A stretch of 64,000 bases of DNA from Streptomyces acidicola (GTDB lineage Bacteria; Actinomycetota; Actinomycetes; Streptomycetales; Streptomycetaceae): NCBI RefSeq assembly GCF_009377235.1, contig NZ_VMNX01000005.1:1-64000 (forward strand), given 5' to 3'. The translations under genes were made by a program, and so were the position numbers. How positions within the stretch are numbered: position 1 is the first letter of the stretch; every line of letters starts with the position of its first letter. The notes below the pieces were generated by a model. The model searched no databases and was not told the origin of the DNA. It saw only the letters and a program-made list of their open reading frames with translations. Positions 44,249-52,135 of the stretch are shown here, piece by piece.

Positions 44249-45073
44249 ATGAGTACGACAGGCGCGACCGCCGATCCGCTCGCCGCCCTGGGGGAGCTCT
44301 CCGGGGTGGCCGAGTCCGTGGAGTCCGTGCGCAAGGCCGTGGACCGTGTCTACGGGCACCGCATCATGCGCCGCCGCAGCAACGAGATCACCTCCGAAGC
44401 GGCACTGCGCGGAGCGCGCGGTTCCGCCGCGCTGTCCGGTGCCGACTGGGCCCTCGAAGAGGTGCGCCGCCGCACGGATTTCAGGGGTGACGACGAGGGC
44501 CGGGTGATGGGTGCCGCCCTCAGGCTGACCGCCGAGGCGGGCCAACTGCTGTCCATCTGGCGGCAGTCGCCCCTTCGGGTACTGGCCCGGCTGCACCTGG
44601 TGGCGGCGGCCGACGACAACGCGCGCGTGGGGCGTCCGCGTCAGGACGGCGAACCGGTCGACGAACCGCTGGTCGAACTGCCGCTGCCGGACGCCGCCGA
44701 GGTCTCCGGCCGCCTCGAAGGGCTCTCCGAGCTGATCAACGCGGGGAGCTCGGCCCCCGCCCTGGTGACCGCGGCCGTCGTCCACGGCGAACTGCTCGCC
44801 CTGCGCCCCTTCGGCTCCCACAACGGTCTCGTCGCGCGCACGGCCGAGCGCATCGTCCTGGTCGGCAGCGGACTCGACCCCAAGTCCGTCTGCCCGGCGG
44901 AGGTCGGCCACGCGGAACTCGGCCGCGCCGCCTACGTAGCGGCCCTGGAGGGCTACGTCTCTGGCACCCCGGAGGGCATGGCTGCCTGGATCGCCCACTG
45001 CGGCAGGGCCGTGGAACTCGGAGCCCGTGAGTCGACGGCCGTGTGCGAGGCGCTGCAGCGCGGGGCGGCATAG
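44249..45073 (+). CDS. Fic-like fold protein with degenerate motif
   Basis: 274 residues, often labelled oxidoreductase in Streptomyces. A region near residues 176-196 reads VHGELLALRPFGSHNGLVAR, lining up with the Fic motif HPFx(D/E)GNGRxxR: the Pro-Phe, Asn-Gly and last Arg are kept, but the catalytic His, the acidic residue and the middle Arg are not. Upstream GSAALSGADWALEEV resembles the Fic inhibitory helix region. AMP-transfer activity is therefore unlikely. It follows the lipoprotein by 35 bp. Confidence 0.75.
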   Translation: MSTTGATADPLAALGELSGVAESVESVRKAVDRVYGHRIMRRRSNEITSEAALRGARGSAALSGADWALEEVRRRTDFRGDDEGRVMGAALRLTAEAGQLLSIWRQSPLRVLARLHLVAAADDNARVGRPRQDGEPVDEPLVELPLPDAAEVSGRLEGLSELINAGSSAPALVTAAVVHGELLALRPFGSHNGLVARTAERIVLVGSGLDPKSVCPAEVGHAELGRAAYVAALEGYVSGTPEGMAAWIAHCGRAVELGARESTAVCEALQRGAA

Positions 45074-45088
45074 CTCCCCGGGCAGGAG

Positions 45089-45150
45089 AAAAGGCCCTCC
45101 TGGAGGGGGCCTTTACGAGGTTGCGGCGGTACGAGTGCTCGTACCGCCGC
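45089..45150 (+). terminator. Two consecutive hairpins
   Basis: First, AAAGGCCCTCC/GGAGGGGGCCTTT (45089-45113). Second, GCGGCGGTACGAG (45123-45135), 2-nt gap, CTCGTACCGCCGC (45138-45150), a perfect 13-bp palindrome. They end the preceding operon and separate it from the low-GC ORF. Confidence 0.8.
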
Positions 45151-45166
45151 TGGCATGTTCACCGGG

Positions 45167-45418
45167 TTACCAGGCGTCCTCGAAATATTGCCCATCAGGC
45201 CGGGAACTGTTGCCCGTCACCTGGTGCGGCTGGCCCGTATTCGACGGGTCGACGTCGCGTGGGTACCCCATGTTCATGCTCGGTCCGTGGGGCCAAAATG
45301 CGTTATTAAAGGTGATCCTTTCGGATGTCCTTTGGTCTCGCGGGCCGCTGAATCCTTTGTACTCCAGCCCCCGGGGCAAGCGGAAGCCCTGGTTGCACTT
45401 CTTTACTTTTAGTCTCAA
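45167..45418 (-). CDS. Host-atypical 83-residue ORF, possible acquired or remnant gene
   Basis: TTG 45418 to TAA at 45167. Unlike shadow frames in this genome it is not Arg/Ala/Pro-rich; it contains FRLPRGLEYKGFSGP, RITFNNAFWPHGPSMNMGYP and ends SRPDGQYFEDAW. Codons such as AAA, GTA, TTT, AAT and GCA are frequent, unlike neighbouring genes. No ribosome binding site is seen; an in-frame TAA lies just upstream, so it may be a 5'-truncated gene. Unrecognised. Confidence 0.45.
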   Translation of the reverse strand: MRLKVKKCNQGFRLPRGLEYKGFSGPRDQRTSERITFNNAFWPHGPSMNMGYPRDVDPSNTGQPHQVTGNSSRPDGQYFEDAW

Positions 45419-45465
45419 AGGGTGTTAGCAGGCGGCAAACGGGGCGTCAGGGCGGTTACTGGGGA

Positions 45466-46290
45466 TCATGTGGTGGCGAGCCGGCGTCGGCTCGCGTACC
45501 AGACGAGCCCGGCGGTGGCCGCCGCGGCGCCTATGGCGGCGGCCGCGACGAGTGCGGGACGCGGTGGCGCCGACAGCCGCTGCTTCAGCCGTACCGGGTG
45601 GTGGAAGTCCAGAATCGGCCACCCGCGCGCGAGGGCCTCCCGCCGCAGTGGACGGTCCGGATTCACCGCATGGGGGTGACCGACGGCCTCCAGCATCGGC
45701 AGATCCGTGGCGGAGTCGCTGTAGGCGTAGCAGCGCGCCAGGTCGTACCCCTCGGACTCTGCCAGCTCCCTGATCGCCTCGGCCTTGGTCGGGCCGTACG
45801 CGTAGTACTCCACCTCGCCCGTGAAGCAGCCGTCGTCGCCCACGACCATGCGGGTCGCCACCACGCGGTCCGCGCCGAGAAGTTCCCCGATGGGCTCGAC
45901 CACCTCCGCGCCGGACGTGGAGACGATGACGACGTCGCGCCCGGCGGTGTGGTGCTCCTCGATCAAGGAGGCGGCCTCGTCGTAGATGATCGGGTCGATG
46001 AGATCGTGAAGGGTCTCGGCGACGATCTCCTTCACCTGCCGGACGTTCCAGCCGCGGCACAGCGAGGACAGGTACTCGCGCATGCGCTCCATCTGGTCAT
46101 GGTCGGCGCCGCCGGCAAGGAAGACGAACTGGGCATATGCGGTTCGCAAGACGGCTCTGCGGTTGATCAGGCCGCCTTGGTAGAACGACTTGCTGAACGT
46201 GAGCGTGCTCGACTTCGCAATGACCGTCTTGTCCAGGTCAAAGAAGGCTGCTGTGCGAGGCAAGGAGTGGTTTTCCACGAGCCCGAGCAT
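45466..46290 (-). CDS. HAD-IB phosphatase with C-terminal membrane anchor
   Basis: 274 residues. HAD motif I is FFDLDKTVI near residue 17, motif II VIVSTSGAE, motif IV YSDSATDLPML. After the catalytic domain the last 35 residues hold a hydrophobic anchor (PALVAAAAIGAAAATAGLVW). Corresponds to the SCO3558-type morphological-differentiation-associated protein. It is divergent from the 6C RNA and tad cluster. Confidence 0.92.
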   Translation of the reverse strand: MLGLVENHSLPRTAAFFDLDKTVIAKSSTLTFSKSFYQGGLINRRAVLRTAYAQFVFLAGGADHDQMERMREYLSSLCRGWNVRQVKEIVAETLHDLIDPIIYDEAASLIEEHHTAGRDVVIVSTSGAEVVEPIGELLGADRVVATRMVVGDDGCFTGEVEYYAYGPTKAEAIRELAESEGYDLARCYAYSDSATDLPMLEAVGHPHAVNPDRPLRREALARGWPILDFHHPVRLKQRLSAPPRPALVAAAAIGAAAATAGLVWYASRRRLATT

Positions 46291-46319
46291 ATGCGCCCAC
46301 CATTCGGGCTAGTGTGGGG

Positions 46320-46465
46320 TGCGTGGGTTTGCCTGAGAGGGCTCTCGGGTACACCATGGAAGTCACGGATCGTTCGCGACCGTGCTAACCCGGTCCGACT
46401 CCTCCCCCCCCGAGTCGGCCGTGGGGACGACCCCCGCTCTCCCCCCCCGGCGGGGGTCGTCGCAT
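46320..46465 (+). ncRNA. 6C RNA
   Basis: Two adjacent stem-loops each have a C-run in the loop: CCGACTC - CT then eight C - GAGTCGG (46395-46418), and GACGACCCCCGC - TCT then eight C - GCGGGGGTCGTC (46426-46461). This is the defining structure of the actinobacterial 6C RNA, which is typically found near chromosome-partitioning and pilus-type genes, exactly as here upstream of ssd/tad. The 5' limit (about 46320) is an estimate. In S. coelicolor a 6C RNA lies at the same place. Confidence 0.92.
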
Positions 46466-46636
46466 GTCCGGGTGGGTTTTCCTCCTCTCTTCATGATCGC
46501 CCGGCCGTCTCGTGGCCGCACGGCGACTCCTCAGCTCCTGCACATGATTCGTCACTGTGCGTAGCCGTCAGACTGCGTTGCGGAAGTCGCGCAGAGGTCG
46601 CCTGTATGGGTGACGGCGATATTCACAACCCCCGTG

Positions 46637-46645
46637 TTGTCCACA
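46637..46645 (+). promoter_or_regulatory. DnaA box upstream of the ssd/tad cluster
   Basis: TTGTCCACA, the Streptomyces-preferred DnaA box, in the 427-bp gap between the 6C RNA and the first tad-cluster gene. The remainder of this gap has no supported gene. Confidence 0.45.
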
Positions 46646-46888
46646 GTTATCGACCAAGATCCACACGATTTTCGGGATCGCTGCACCGTGATTCAAGCGC
46701 GCACCGCTCGCGGCGAGTTCATGGCCGGATCGGTTTGCAGGTGTGCGTTTGGCCGGCACCTGTCGGCCTTGCATATGGAGGCCGGTCCGCCGGTTCTTCA
46801 CACGGGACTTCACCACGGGCGGGAATCGCGGGGCCGCAGAGGGCCGCGCGGGCTCCGCACAGGAAAACAGCGAAGGGGGATGGAGATC

Positions 46889-47983
46889 GTGGCGGGAGCC
46901 ATCGCGAACGAGGTGCCGCCCGCCGCCGAGGGGCGGCAGGGCAGGCCGTTGATCGTCACCGAGGACGCGGAACTGCTGGACGACCTGCTGCGCCTGTGCG
47001 CGGCCGCGGGCGCCAGACCGGAGGTCCACCACGGGGTGCCGGAGGGCAGGGGCCGGTGGGAGGCGGCGCCGCTCGTCCTCGTCGGCGACGACGCGGCACG
47101 ACGCGTACGAGGGGCCGCGCGCAGACGAGGGGTGGTGCTGGTCGGCCGGGACCAGGACGACTCGGGGGTCTGGCGGCGGGCCGTCGAGATCGGCGCCGAT
47201 CACGTACTGATGCTGCCGGACGGCGAGCAGTGGCTCGTCGACCGCATCGCCGACGTGGCCGAGGGCGTGGGCAGGCCCGCCCTGACCGTGGGGGTGATCG
47301 GCGGCCGGGGCGGTGCGGGAGCGTCCACCCTGGCCTGCGCGTTGGCGGTCACCTCTGCGCGGCAGGGCAGGCGCACCCTCCTGGTGGACGCGGATCCGCT
47401 GGGCGGCGGACTCGACGTCCTCCTGGGTGGCGAGGCCGTCGAGGGACTGCGCTGGCCGGCGTTCGCCGCCTCGCGCGGCCGGGTCGGCGGCGGAGCCCTG
47501 GAGGAGTCGTTGCCCGAACTGCACTCCCTCAGGGTGCTCAGCTGGGACCGCGGCGACGCCGTCGCCATCCCGCCGCAGGCCGTGCGAGCGGTCCTGGCCG
47601 CCGGTCGGCGGCGCGGCGGCGCCGTGGTCGTCGACCTGCCGCGCCGGATCGACGAAGGCGTCGCGGAGGCCCTCGCCCAGATCGACCTCGGCCTGCTGGT
47701 GGTCCCCGCCGAGCTGCGCGCGGTCGCCGCGGCGGCGCGGGTGGCGTCCGCCTTCGGAATGGTGCTGCGCGATCTGCGGGTGGCCGTGCGGGGGCCCTAC
47801 ACGCCGGGCCTGGACGACCGCGAGGTGGCACGGCTGCTAGGGCTGCCCCTGGCCGGCGAAGTACCCGCCGAGACGGATCTTCTGGACGGCGCTGCACCCC
47901 CGGGAGGAGCCCCGCGCGGACCACTCGCACGTTTCTGTACGACCTTCTGGGAGCGGGCGGTGGCCGGAGGTGAGGCCGCATGA
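46889..47983 (+). CDS. ssd: Ssd/CpaE-like septum site-determining ATPase
   Basis: 364 residues. GTG 46889 is favoured because AAGGGGG (46873-46879) is 9 bp upstream; ATG 46880 is too close to it. An N-terminal receiver-like region (PLIVTEDAELLDDLLRLCAA) is followed by the MinD/ParA-type P-loop domain: VIGGRGGAGASTLACALA and LLVDADPLGGGLDVLLGG. In mycobacteria Ssd affects septum placement; in tad systems CpaE localises the pilus machine. First gene of the overlapping tad cluster. Confidence 0.88.
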   Translation: MAGAIANEVPPAAEGRQGRPLIVTEDAELLDDLLRLCAAAGARPEVHHGVPEGRGRWEAAPLVLVGDDAARRVRGAARRRGVVLVGRDQDDSGVWRRAVEIGADHVLMLPDGEQWLVDRIADVAEGVGRPALTVGVIGGRGGAGASTLACALAVTSARQGRRTLLVDADPLGGGLDVLLGGEAVEGLRWPAFAASRGRVGGGALEESLPELHSLRVLSWDRGDAVAIPPQAVRAVLAAGRRRGGAVVVDLPRRIDEGVAEALAQIDLGLLVVPAELRAVAAAARVASAFGMVLRDLRVAVRGPYTPGLDDREVARLLGLPLAGEVPAETDLLDGAAPPGGAPRGPLARFCTTFWERAVAGGEAA

Positions 47984-49167
47984 AGGGCGACTGGGACCCG
48001 GCGGCGGGTACCGACTGCGGGCTGCTGGACGGTGTCCGGCAGTGGCTCGCCGAGAGCGGCTCCGAACCGACACCCGCGCGCGTGGCACAGGCGTTGCGGG
48101 AGCGGGGACGGGTGCTCGGGGACGCCGAAGTCCTCGGCGCGGCCGAACGGCTGCGCTCCGAACTGATCGGCAGCGGACCGCTGGAACCGCTGCTCGCCGA
48201 CCCTGAAGTCACCGACGTCCTGGTGTCGGCGCCCGACCGGGTGTGGGTGGACCGGGGCGGTGGCCTGGAGCTGACGAAGGTCACCTTCCCGGACGCGGCA
48301 GCCGTACGACGACTCGCGCAGCGCCTGGCCGCGGTGGCCGGCCGCAGGCTCGACGACGCGCGCCCGTGGGTCGACGCACGCCTCCCGGACGGCACACGCC
48401 TGCACGCGGTGCTCCCGCCGGTGGCCGTGGGCTCGACCTGTCTGTCCCTGAGGGTCGTACGGCCGCGGGCGTTCACCCTCGACGAACTGGTGGCGGCGGG
48501 GACGGTACCGCCCGGCGGCGACCGGGTGCTACGGGCCCTGATCACCTCCCGCCTCTCGTATGTGATCAGCGGCGGCACCGGCACGGGCAAGACGACGCTG
48601 TTGAGCGCGCTCCTGGGCCTGGTCGACCCGGGCGAGCGGATCGTGCTGGCCGAGGACTCGGCGGAGCTGCGGCCCGGTCATCCGCACGTGGTGCGGCTGG
48701 AGGGGAGACCCGCCAACCAGGAAGGCGTGGGGCTCGTCGAGCTCCAGGACCTGGTGCGGCAGGCGCTGCGGATGCGGCCCGACCGGCTGGTCGTCGGCGA
48801 GGTGCGCGGGCCCGAGGTCGTGTCGTTGCTGGCCGCCCTGAATACGGGACATGAAGGCGGCTGCGGGACTCTGCACGCCAATGCGGCGGCCCAGGTGCCT
48901 GCCCGGCTGGAGGCGCTCGGCACGGCCGCCGGGCTCGACCGGGCGGCGTTGCACAGCCAGTTGGCGGCCGCGTTGTCGGTGGTCCTCCATCTAGTCCGGG
49001 ACCGGGACGGGCGGCGCCGGATTGCCGAGGTGCACGTGCTGGAGCGGGACCCCTCGGGGCTGGTGGTGACGGTGCCCGCGCTGCGGTGGGGTGCCGAGGC
49101 GTTCGCGTACGAGCGGGGCTGGGAGCGGCTGCGGGGGCTGCTCCGGGAAGGGAGCGGAGCGCTGTGA
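47980..49167 (+). CDS. CpaF/TadA-type secretion ATPase
   Basis: 395 residues, overlapping ssd by ATGA. VISGGTGTGKTTLLSALLGL (Walker A), VLAEDSAELRPGHPHVVRLE (Asp box), MRPDRLVVGEVRGPEVVSLL (Walker B), and GGCGTLHANAAAQVPARL (His box) are present. It would power assembly of Flp-type pili or a related secretion system. Confidence 0.95.
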   Translation: MKGDWDPAAGTDCGLLDGVRQWLAESGSEPTPARVAQALRERGRVLGDAEVLGAAERLRSELIGSGPLEPLLADPEVTDVLVSAPDRVWVDRGGGLELTKVTFPDAAAVRRLAQRLAAVAGRRLDDARPWVDARLPDGTRLHAVLPPVAVGSTCLSLRVVRPRAFTLDELVAAGTVPPGGDRVLRALITSRLSYVISGGTGTGKTTLLSALLGLVDPGERIVLAEDSAELRPGHPHVVRLEGRPANQEGVGLVELQDLVRQALRMRPDRLVVGEVRGPEVVSLLAALNTGHEGGCGTLHANAAAQVPARLEALGTAAGLDRAALHSQLAAALSVVLHLVRDRDGRRRIAEVHVLERDPSGLVVTVPALRWGAEAFAYERGWERLRGLLREGSGAL

Positions 49168-50024
49168 CGGGGGTCGACGAGATGTCGTCGGGGCTGACCG
49201 GGGCGGCTGTGGCGTGTGCCGGGGCGGCGGCTTGGCTCCTGGGCGGACCGGGTACCGGAGCGCGGCGGGCGCAGCTGCTGCTCGCCGGCGGCGGGGCGGT
49301 GGGGCCGCCGCCCTGGGAGAGGGCGGCCCTGCGCGTGCGGCGGCTGCCGGCCGAGTGGTGGGCGCCGGTGCTCGGGGCCGTGATCGGCGTGCTGGGCGCG
49401 TCCGTGCTGCCGGTGCTCGCTGGTGCGCTCGGAGTGCCGTTGCTGCGCCGGTTGCGCCGGGCCCGGGAGGCGCAGCGGGCGCGCGAGCGGCGCGGTGACG
49501 CCGTGATCGCGCTCTGCGGGGCGCTCGCCGGAGAGGTCCGCGCCGGTCGACAGCCGGGCGAGGCGCTGCTGCGGGCCGCCCGGGACTCGGGCGGGCTCGG
49601 CGAGGCGCAGTCGGTGGTGCTGGCGGCCGCGAGGTTCGGCGGCGACGTGCCCGGCGCTCTCGTGGGCGCGGCACGGCAACCGGGCGCCGACGGACTACTG
49701 GGGCTCGCCGCGTGCTGGCGAGTGGCCGTGGACCGGGGCGCGGGTCTCGCGGCCGGGCTCGACCGGCTGGAAGGTGCCCTGCGCGCCGAGCGGGACCAAC
49801 GGGCTGACCTGCGCGCCCAGTTGGCGGGGTCCCGGTCCACGGCCGTGATGCTCGCCGGGCTGCCGGTGCTTGGCCTGCTGCTGGGCACCGCGCTGGGCGC
49901 CGACCCGCTGCACGTGGTGCTGCACAGCGCCGCCGGCCTGGGCTGCCTGCTGGTCGGCGGAGTGCTGGAGGGCGTCGGCCTGTGGTGGGCGCTGCGGATC
50001 GTACGGGGAGCGGAGGCGGCATGA
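49164..50024 (+). CDS. tadB: TadB-like type II/IV secretion F-domain membrane protein
   Basis: 286 residues from GTG 49164, overlapping the previous stop as GTGA. N-terminal membrane segments (AVIGVLGASVLPVLAGALGV), then the T2SSF helical domain (DAVIALCGALAGEVRAGRQP, VVLAAARFGGDVPGALVGAA) and a C-terminal membrane pair (VMLAGLPVLGLLLGTALG, LVGGVLEGVGLWWALRI). A platform protein of the Tad machine. Confidence 0.88.
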   Translation: MTGVDEMSSGLTGAAVACAGAAAWLLGGPGTGARRAQLLLAGGGAVGPPPWERAALRVRRLPAEWWAPVLGAVIGVLGASVLPVLAGALGVPLLRRLRRAREAQRARERRGDAVIALCGALAGEVRAGRQPGEALLRAARDSGGLGEAQSVVLAAARFGGDVPGALVGAARQPGADGLLGLAACWRVAVDRGAGLAAGLDRLEGALRAERDQRADLRAQLAGSRSTAVMLAGLPVLGLLLGTALGADPLHVVLHSAAGLGCLLVGGVLEGVGLWWALRIVRGAEAA

Positions 50025-50821
50025 GTACGGACGTTGTCCACAGGCTGGGGGTACTCGTGTGCGCGGCCCTGGGGCTGTGGTGGCTGGTCCGGTCCCTCGA
50101 CACCGTTCGGCGCGAACGGAGGCTGCGCAGACGGCTGGGCGCGGTGCTGCTCCTGGAGGGTGCGCCGTCGGCGCGGCGGCACGTGGTGCGGGATGCCGCG
50201 CGGCGGTGGCTGCCGGTCGCCGGGGTGGTGAGCGCCGGGTGGGTGCTGGTGGGAGGCCTCATGGGACTGGTGCTGGGGCTGGCCGCAGGCTGCGGCTTCT
50301 GGTGGTGGCGGCAGCGCCACCGGGGCAGCGGATCGGCGAAGAAGCCTGAGGACAGGGAGTACGACCCGGCCCGAGTGGCGCGTCAACTCCCGCTCGCCGC
50401 CGACCTGCTGGCAGCGTGCATCGCCGCCGGAGCCGGCCCGGCCGTGGCCGCCCGAGCCGTGGGCGAAGCCCTGGGAGGGCCCGTCGGGGAGCGGCTGGCC
50501 CACGGTGCGGCACAGGTGCGGCTAGGGGGCGAACCGGCCGAGGCTTGGCGGGCGTTGGCCGCACTGCCCGGTGCCGGCCCCTTGGCGCGGCTCCTGGAGC
50601 GCGCCGACGAGTCAGGCGTGCCCGCCGCCGCCCCGGTGGCCCGGCTGGCGGCCGAGGCCCGCGCCGCGTGGGCCCGCGCCGCGACCGAACGGGCGCGCCG
50701 CGCCGCCGTCATGGTCACCGCACCCGTGGGGCTGTGCTTCCTGCCCGCGTTCATCGCGATCGGGGTGCTGCCGGTGGTGATCGGGCTCGCGGACGGGCTG
50801 CTGGGAGGGGGCGGCGAATGA
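50021..50821 (+). CDS. tadC: TadC-like F-domain membrane protein
   Basis: 266 residues from ATG 50021 (ATGA overlap with tadB). A first membrane segment (LGVLVCAALGLWWLV), a central pair (WLPVAGVVSAGWVLVGGLMG), the T2SSF region (LPLAADLLAACIAAGAGPAV) and a C-terminal segment (LCFLPAFIAIGVLPVVIGLA). Second platform component; a TTGTCCACA DnaA-box-like sequence lies in its first codons. Confidence 0.87.
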   Translation: MSTDVVHRLGVLVCAALGLWWLVRSLDTVRRERRLRRRLGAVLLLEGAPSARRHVVRDAARRWLPVAGVVSAGWVLVGGLMGLVLGLAAGCGFWWWRQRHRGSGSAKKPEDREYDPARVARQLPLAADLLAACIAAGAGPAVAARAVGEALGGPVGERLAHGAAQVRLGGEPAEAWRALAALPGAGPLARLLERADESGVPAAAPVARLAAEARAAWARAATERARRAAVMVTAPVGLCFLPAFIAIGVLPVVIGLADGLLGGGGE

Positions 50822-50826
50822 CGGGA

Positions 50827-50953
50827 TGACAGGCGACGACAGCACAAGCGACGGCAGAAACAGCAACACAAGTGACAGCAGAAAATTCAGCAGAAACAGC
50901 AGTGCAAACAGCAGCATATGGGATGAACGGAACGGAACCTTACGGGGGTTGAG
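50827..50953 (+). other. A-rich, low-complexity spacer in the tad cluster
   Basis: The only gap of any size in the cluster. It is dominated by ACAGCA/AACAGCA-type units and is much richer in A than its surroundings. A 50-codon frame here encodes mostly Ser/Asn and includes a TTA codon; I doubt it is a gene. It may set off the pilin gene or carry its promoter. Confidence 0.5.
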
Positions 50954-51181
50954 ATGCGCAGGGCAGTACGGGCGGTAGACGCGGTACGAGGACGGATGCG
51001 CGCCCTGGTGCGCAGGGTGCGCCAGGCGCCGAAGGACGCGGGGATGGTCACCTCCGAGTACGCCGTGGGGATCATCGCGGCGGTCGCCTTCGCCGCGGTG
51101 CTCTACAAGGTCGTGACCAGCGGGCAGGTGCAGACGGAGTTGCAGGACATCGTGAAGCGGGCGCTTGATGGCGGGGCGTGA
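50954..51181 (+). CDS. DUF4244 / Flp pilin-like protein
   Basis: 75 residues. A basic N-terminus leads to AGMVTSEYAVGIIAAVAFAA, a prepilin-like site with the Glu and Tyr of Flp pilins followed by one membrane segment, and the tail VTSGQVQTELQDIVKRALDG. This is the DUF4244 family, the probable pilin subunit of actinobacterial tad clusters. Confidence 0.92.
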   Translation: MRRAVRAVDAVRGRMRALVRRVRQAPKDAGMVTSEYAVGIIAAVAFAAVLYKVVTSGQVQTELQDIVKRALDGGA

Positions 51182-51605
51182 GCGATGGGCCGTGCGATGG
51201 GGCGGCGGTGACAGAGGGGCGTGGAGAGCGGCCGCCCGGGCAGCGCCCGTCGAGCGGGGGCGTGACCGTGGCTTCGTGACCGCCGAGGCAGCGGTGGCCC
51301 TGCCCGTGCTGGTGCTGTTCGCGATGGCGTTGGTGTGGGCGCTGCTCGCCGCGTGCGCGCAGATCCAGTGCGTGGACGCGGCGAGGGCGGGTGCTCGGGC
51401 GGCGGCTCGCCAGGACCCACCCGGCGCGATCGTAGCGATGGCTCGCCGGCTGGCGCCCGACGGGGCGAGGGTCACCGTGAGCCGCGAGGGCGACCTGGTG
51501 CACGTAATGGTTGCAGCGAACCCTCCGGGACCGGACGCCCTGAGCCTGGACCTGAGCCATGAGGCTGTGGCACTGGCGGAGGAGACGGTGGGGGCCAGGG
51601 GGTGA
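51168..51605 (+). CDS. tadE: TadE-family pseudopilin-like protein
   Basis: 145 residues from ATG 51168, overlapping DUF4244 by 14 bp. GFVTAEAAVALPVLVLFAMA is the TadE membrane segment with its Glu, then ACAQIQCVDAARAGARAAAR. A minor pilin of the system. Confidence 0.88.
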   Translation: MAGRERWAVRWGGGDRGAWRAAARAAPVERGRDRGFVTAEAAVALPVLVLFAMALVWALLAACAQIQCVDAARAGARAAARQDPPGAIVAMARRLAPDGARVTVSREGDLVHVMVAANPPGPDALSLDLSHEAVALAEETVGARG

Positions 51606-52135
51606 CGGACACAGGACACGAAGCACGGACCAGAGACAGGGCGCACCGGAAGCCACGGCAGCAGAGTGAAAGAAAACGATCGCGCCGGGCGGATCACCGC
51701 TCCGACCGAGGATCCGCGACCGTCTGGGCCGTGGGTGCCATCGCTGTGCTGTGTGTGATCTTCGGGGCCCTGCTGGCCATGGGCCAGGCGGTCGTGATCC
51801 GGCACCGTGCGGCCGGGGCGGCCGATCTCGCGGCGCTCGCGGCTGCCGACCACTGGACGACGGGTACGGACGCCGCATGCGGCATGGCGGAGCGGGTCGC
51901 CCGGGCTCAAGGCACCCGGCTTGTGCGGTGCGCGATCGAGGGCGAGACCTCGGACGTCACGGCTGCGTCGGGGAAAGGACCGTTCAGCGCGGAAGCGAGA
52001 TCGAGAGCCGGACCGGCGGGGCCGGTCGCACCCGGGCCGACGGCCCCCCAAGCCCCGGTACCGAACGCGCCCCACACCGACCGCGCCCGACCCGGCGCGG
52101 TCAGCCCGCCGGTGCCTCCCGCAACAGCTCCGTGA
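51602..52135 (+). CDS. Rv3654c-like TadE/TadG-type protein
   Basis: 177 residues from GTG 51602 (GTGA overlap). DRGSATVWAVGAIAVLCVIF is a helix with a pilin-like start, then HRAAGAADLAALAAADHWTT, the Rv3654c-family mark. The last 45 residues are Pro/Ala-rich. It overlaps the convergent helicase gene by 35 bp, and this tail may be strain-specific. Confidence 0.85.
   Translation: MTDTGHEARTRDRAHRKPRQQSERKRSRRADHRSDRGSATVWAVGAIAVLCVIFGALLAMGQAVVIRHRAAGAADLAALAAADHWTTGTDAACGMAERVARAQGTRLVRCAIEGETSDVTAASGKGPFSAEARSRAGPAGPVAPGPTAPQAPVPNAPHTDRARPGAVSPPVPPATAP

Noticed and set aside
46330..46350. CTGAGAG sequence resembling part of a TPP riboswitch
   Set aside because: The other conserved TPP elements are missing and the region fits the 5' part of the 6C RNA instead.
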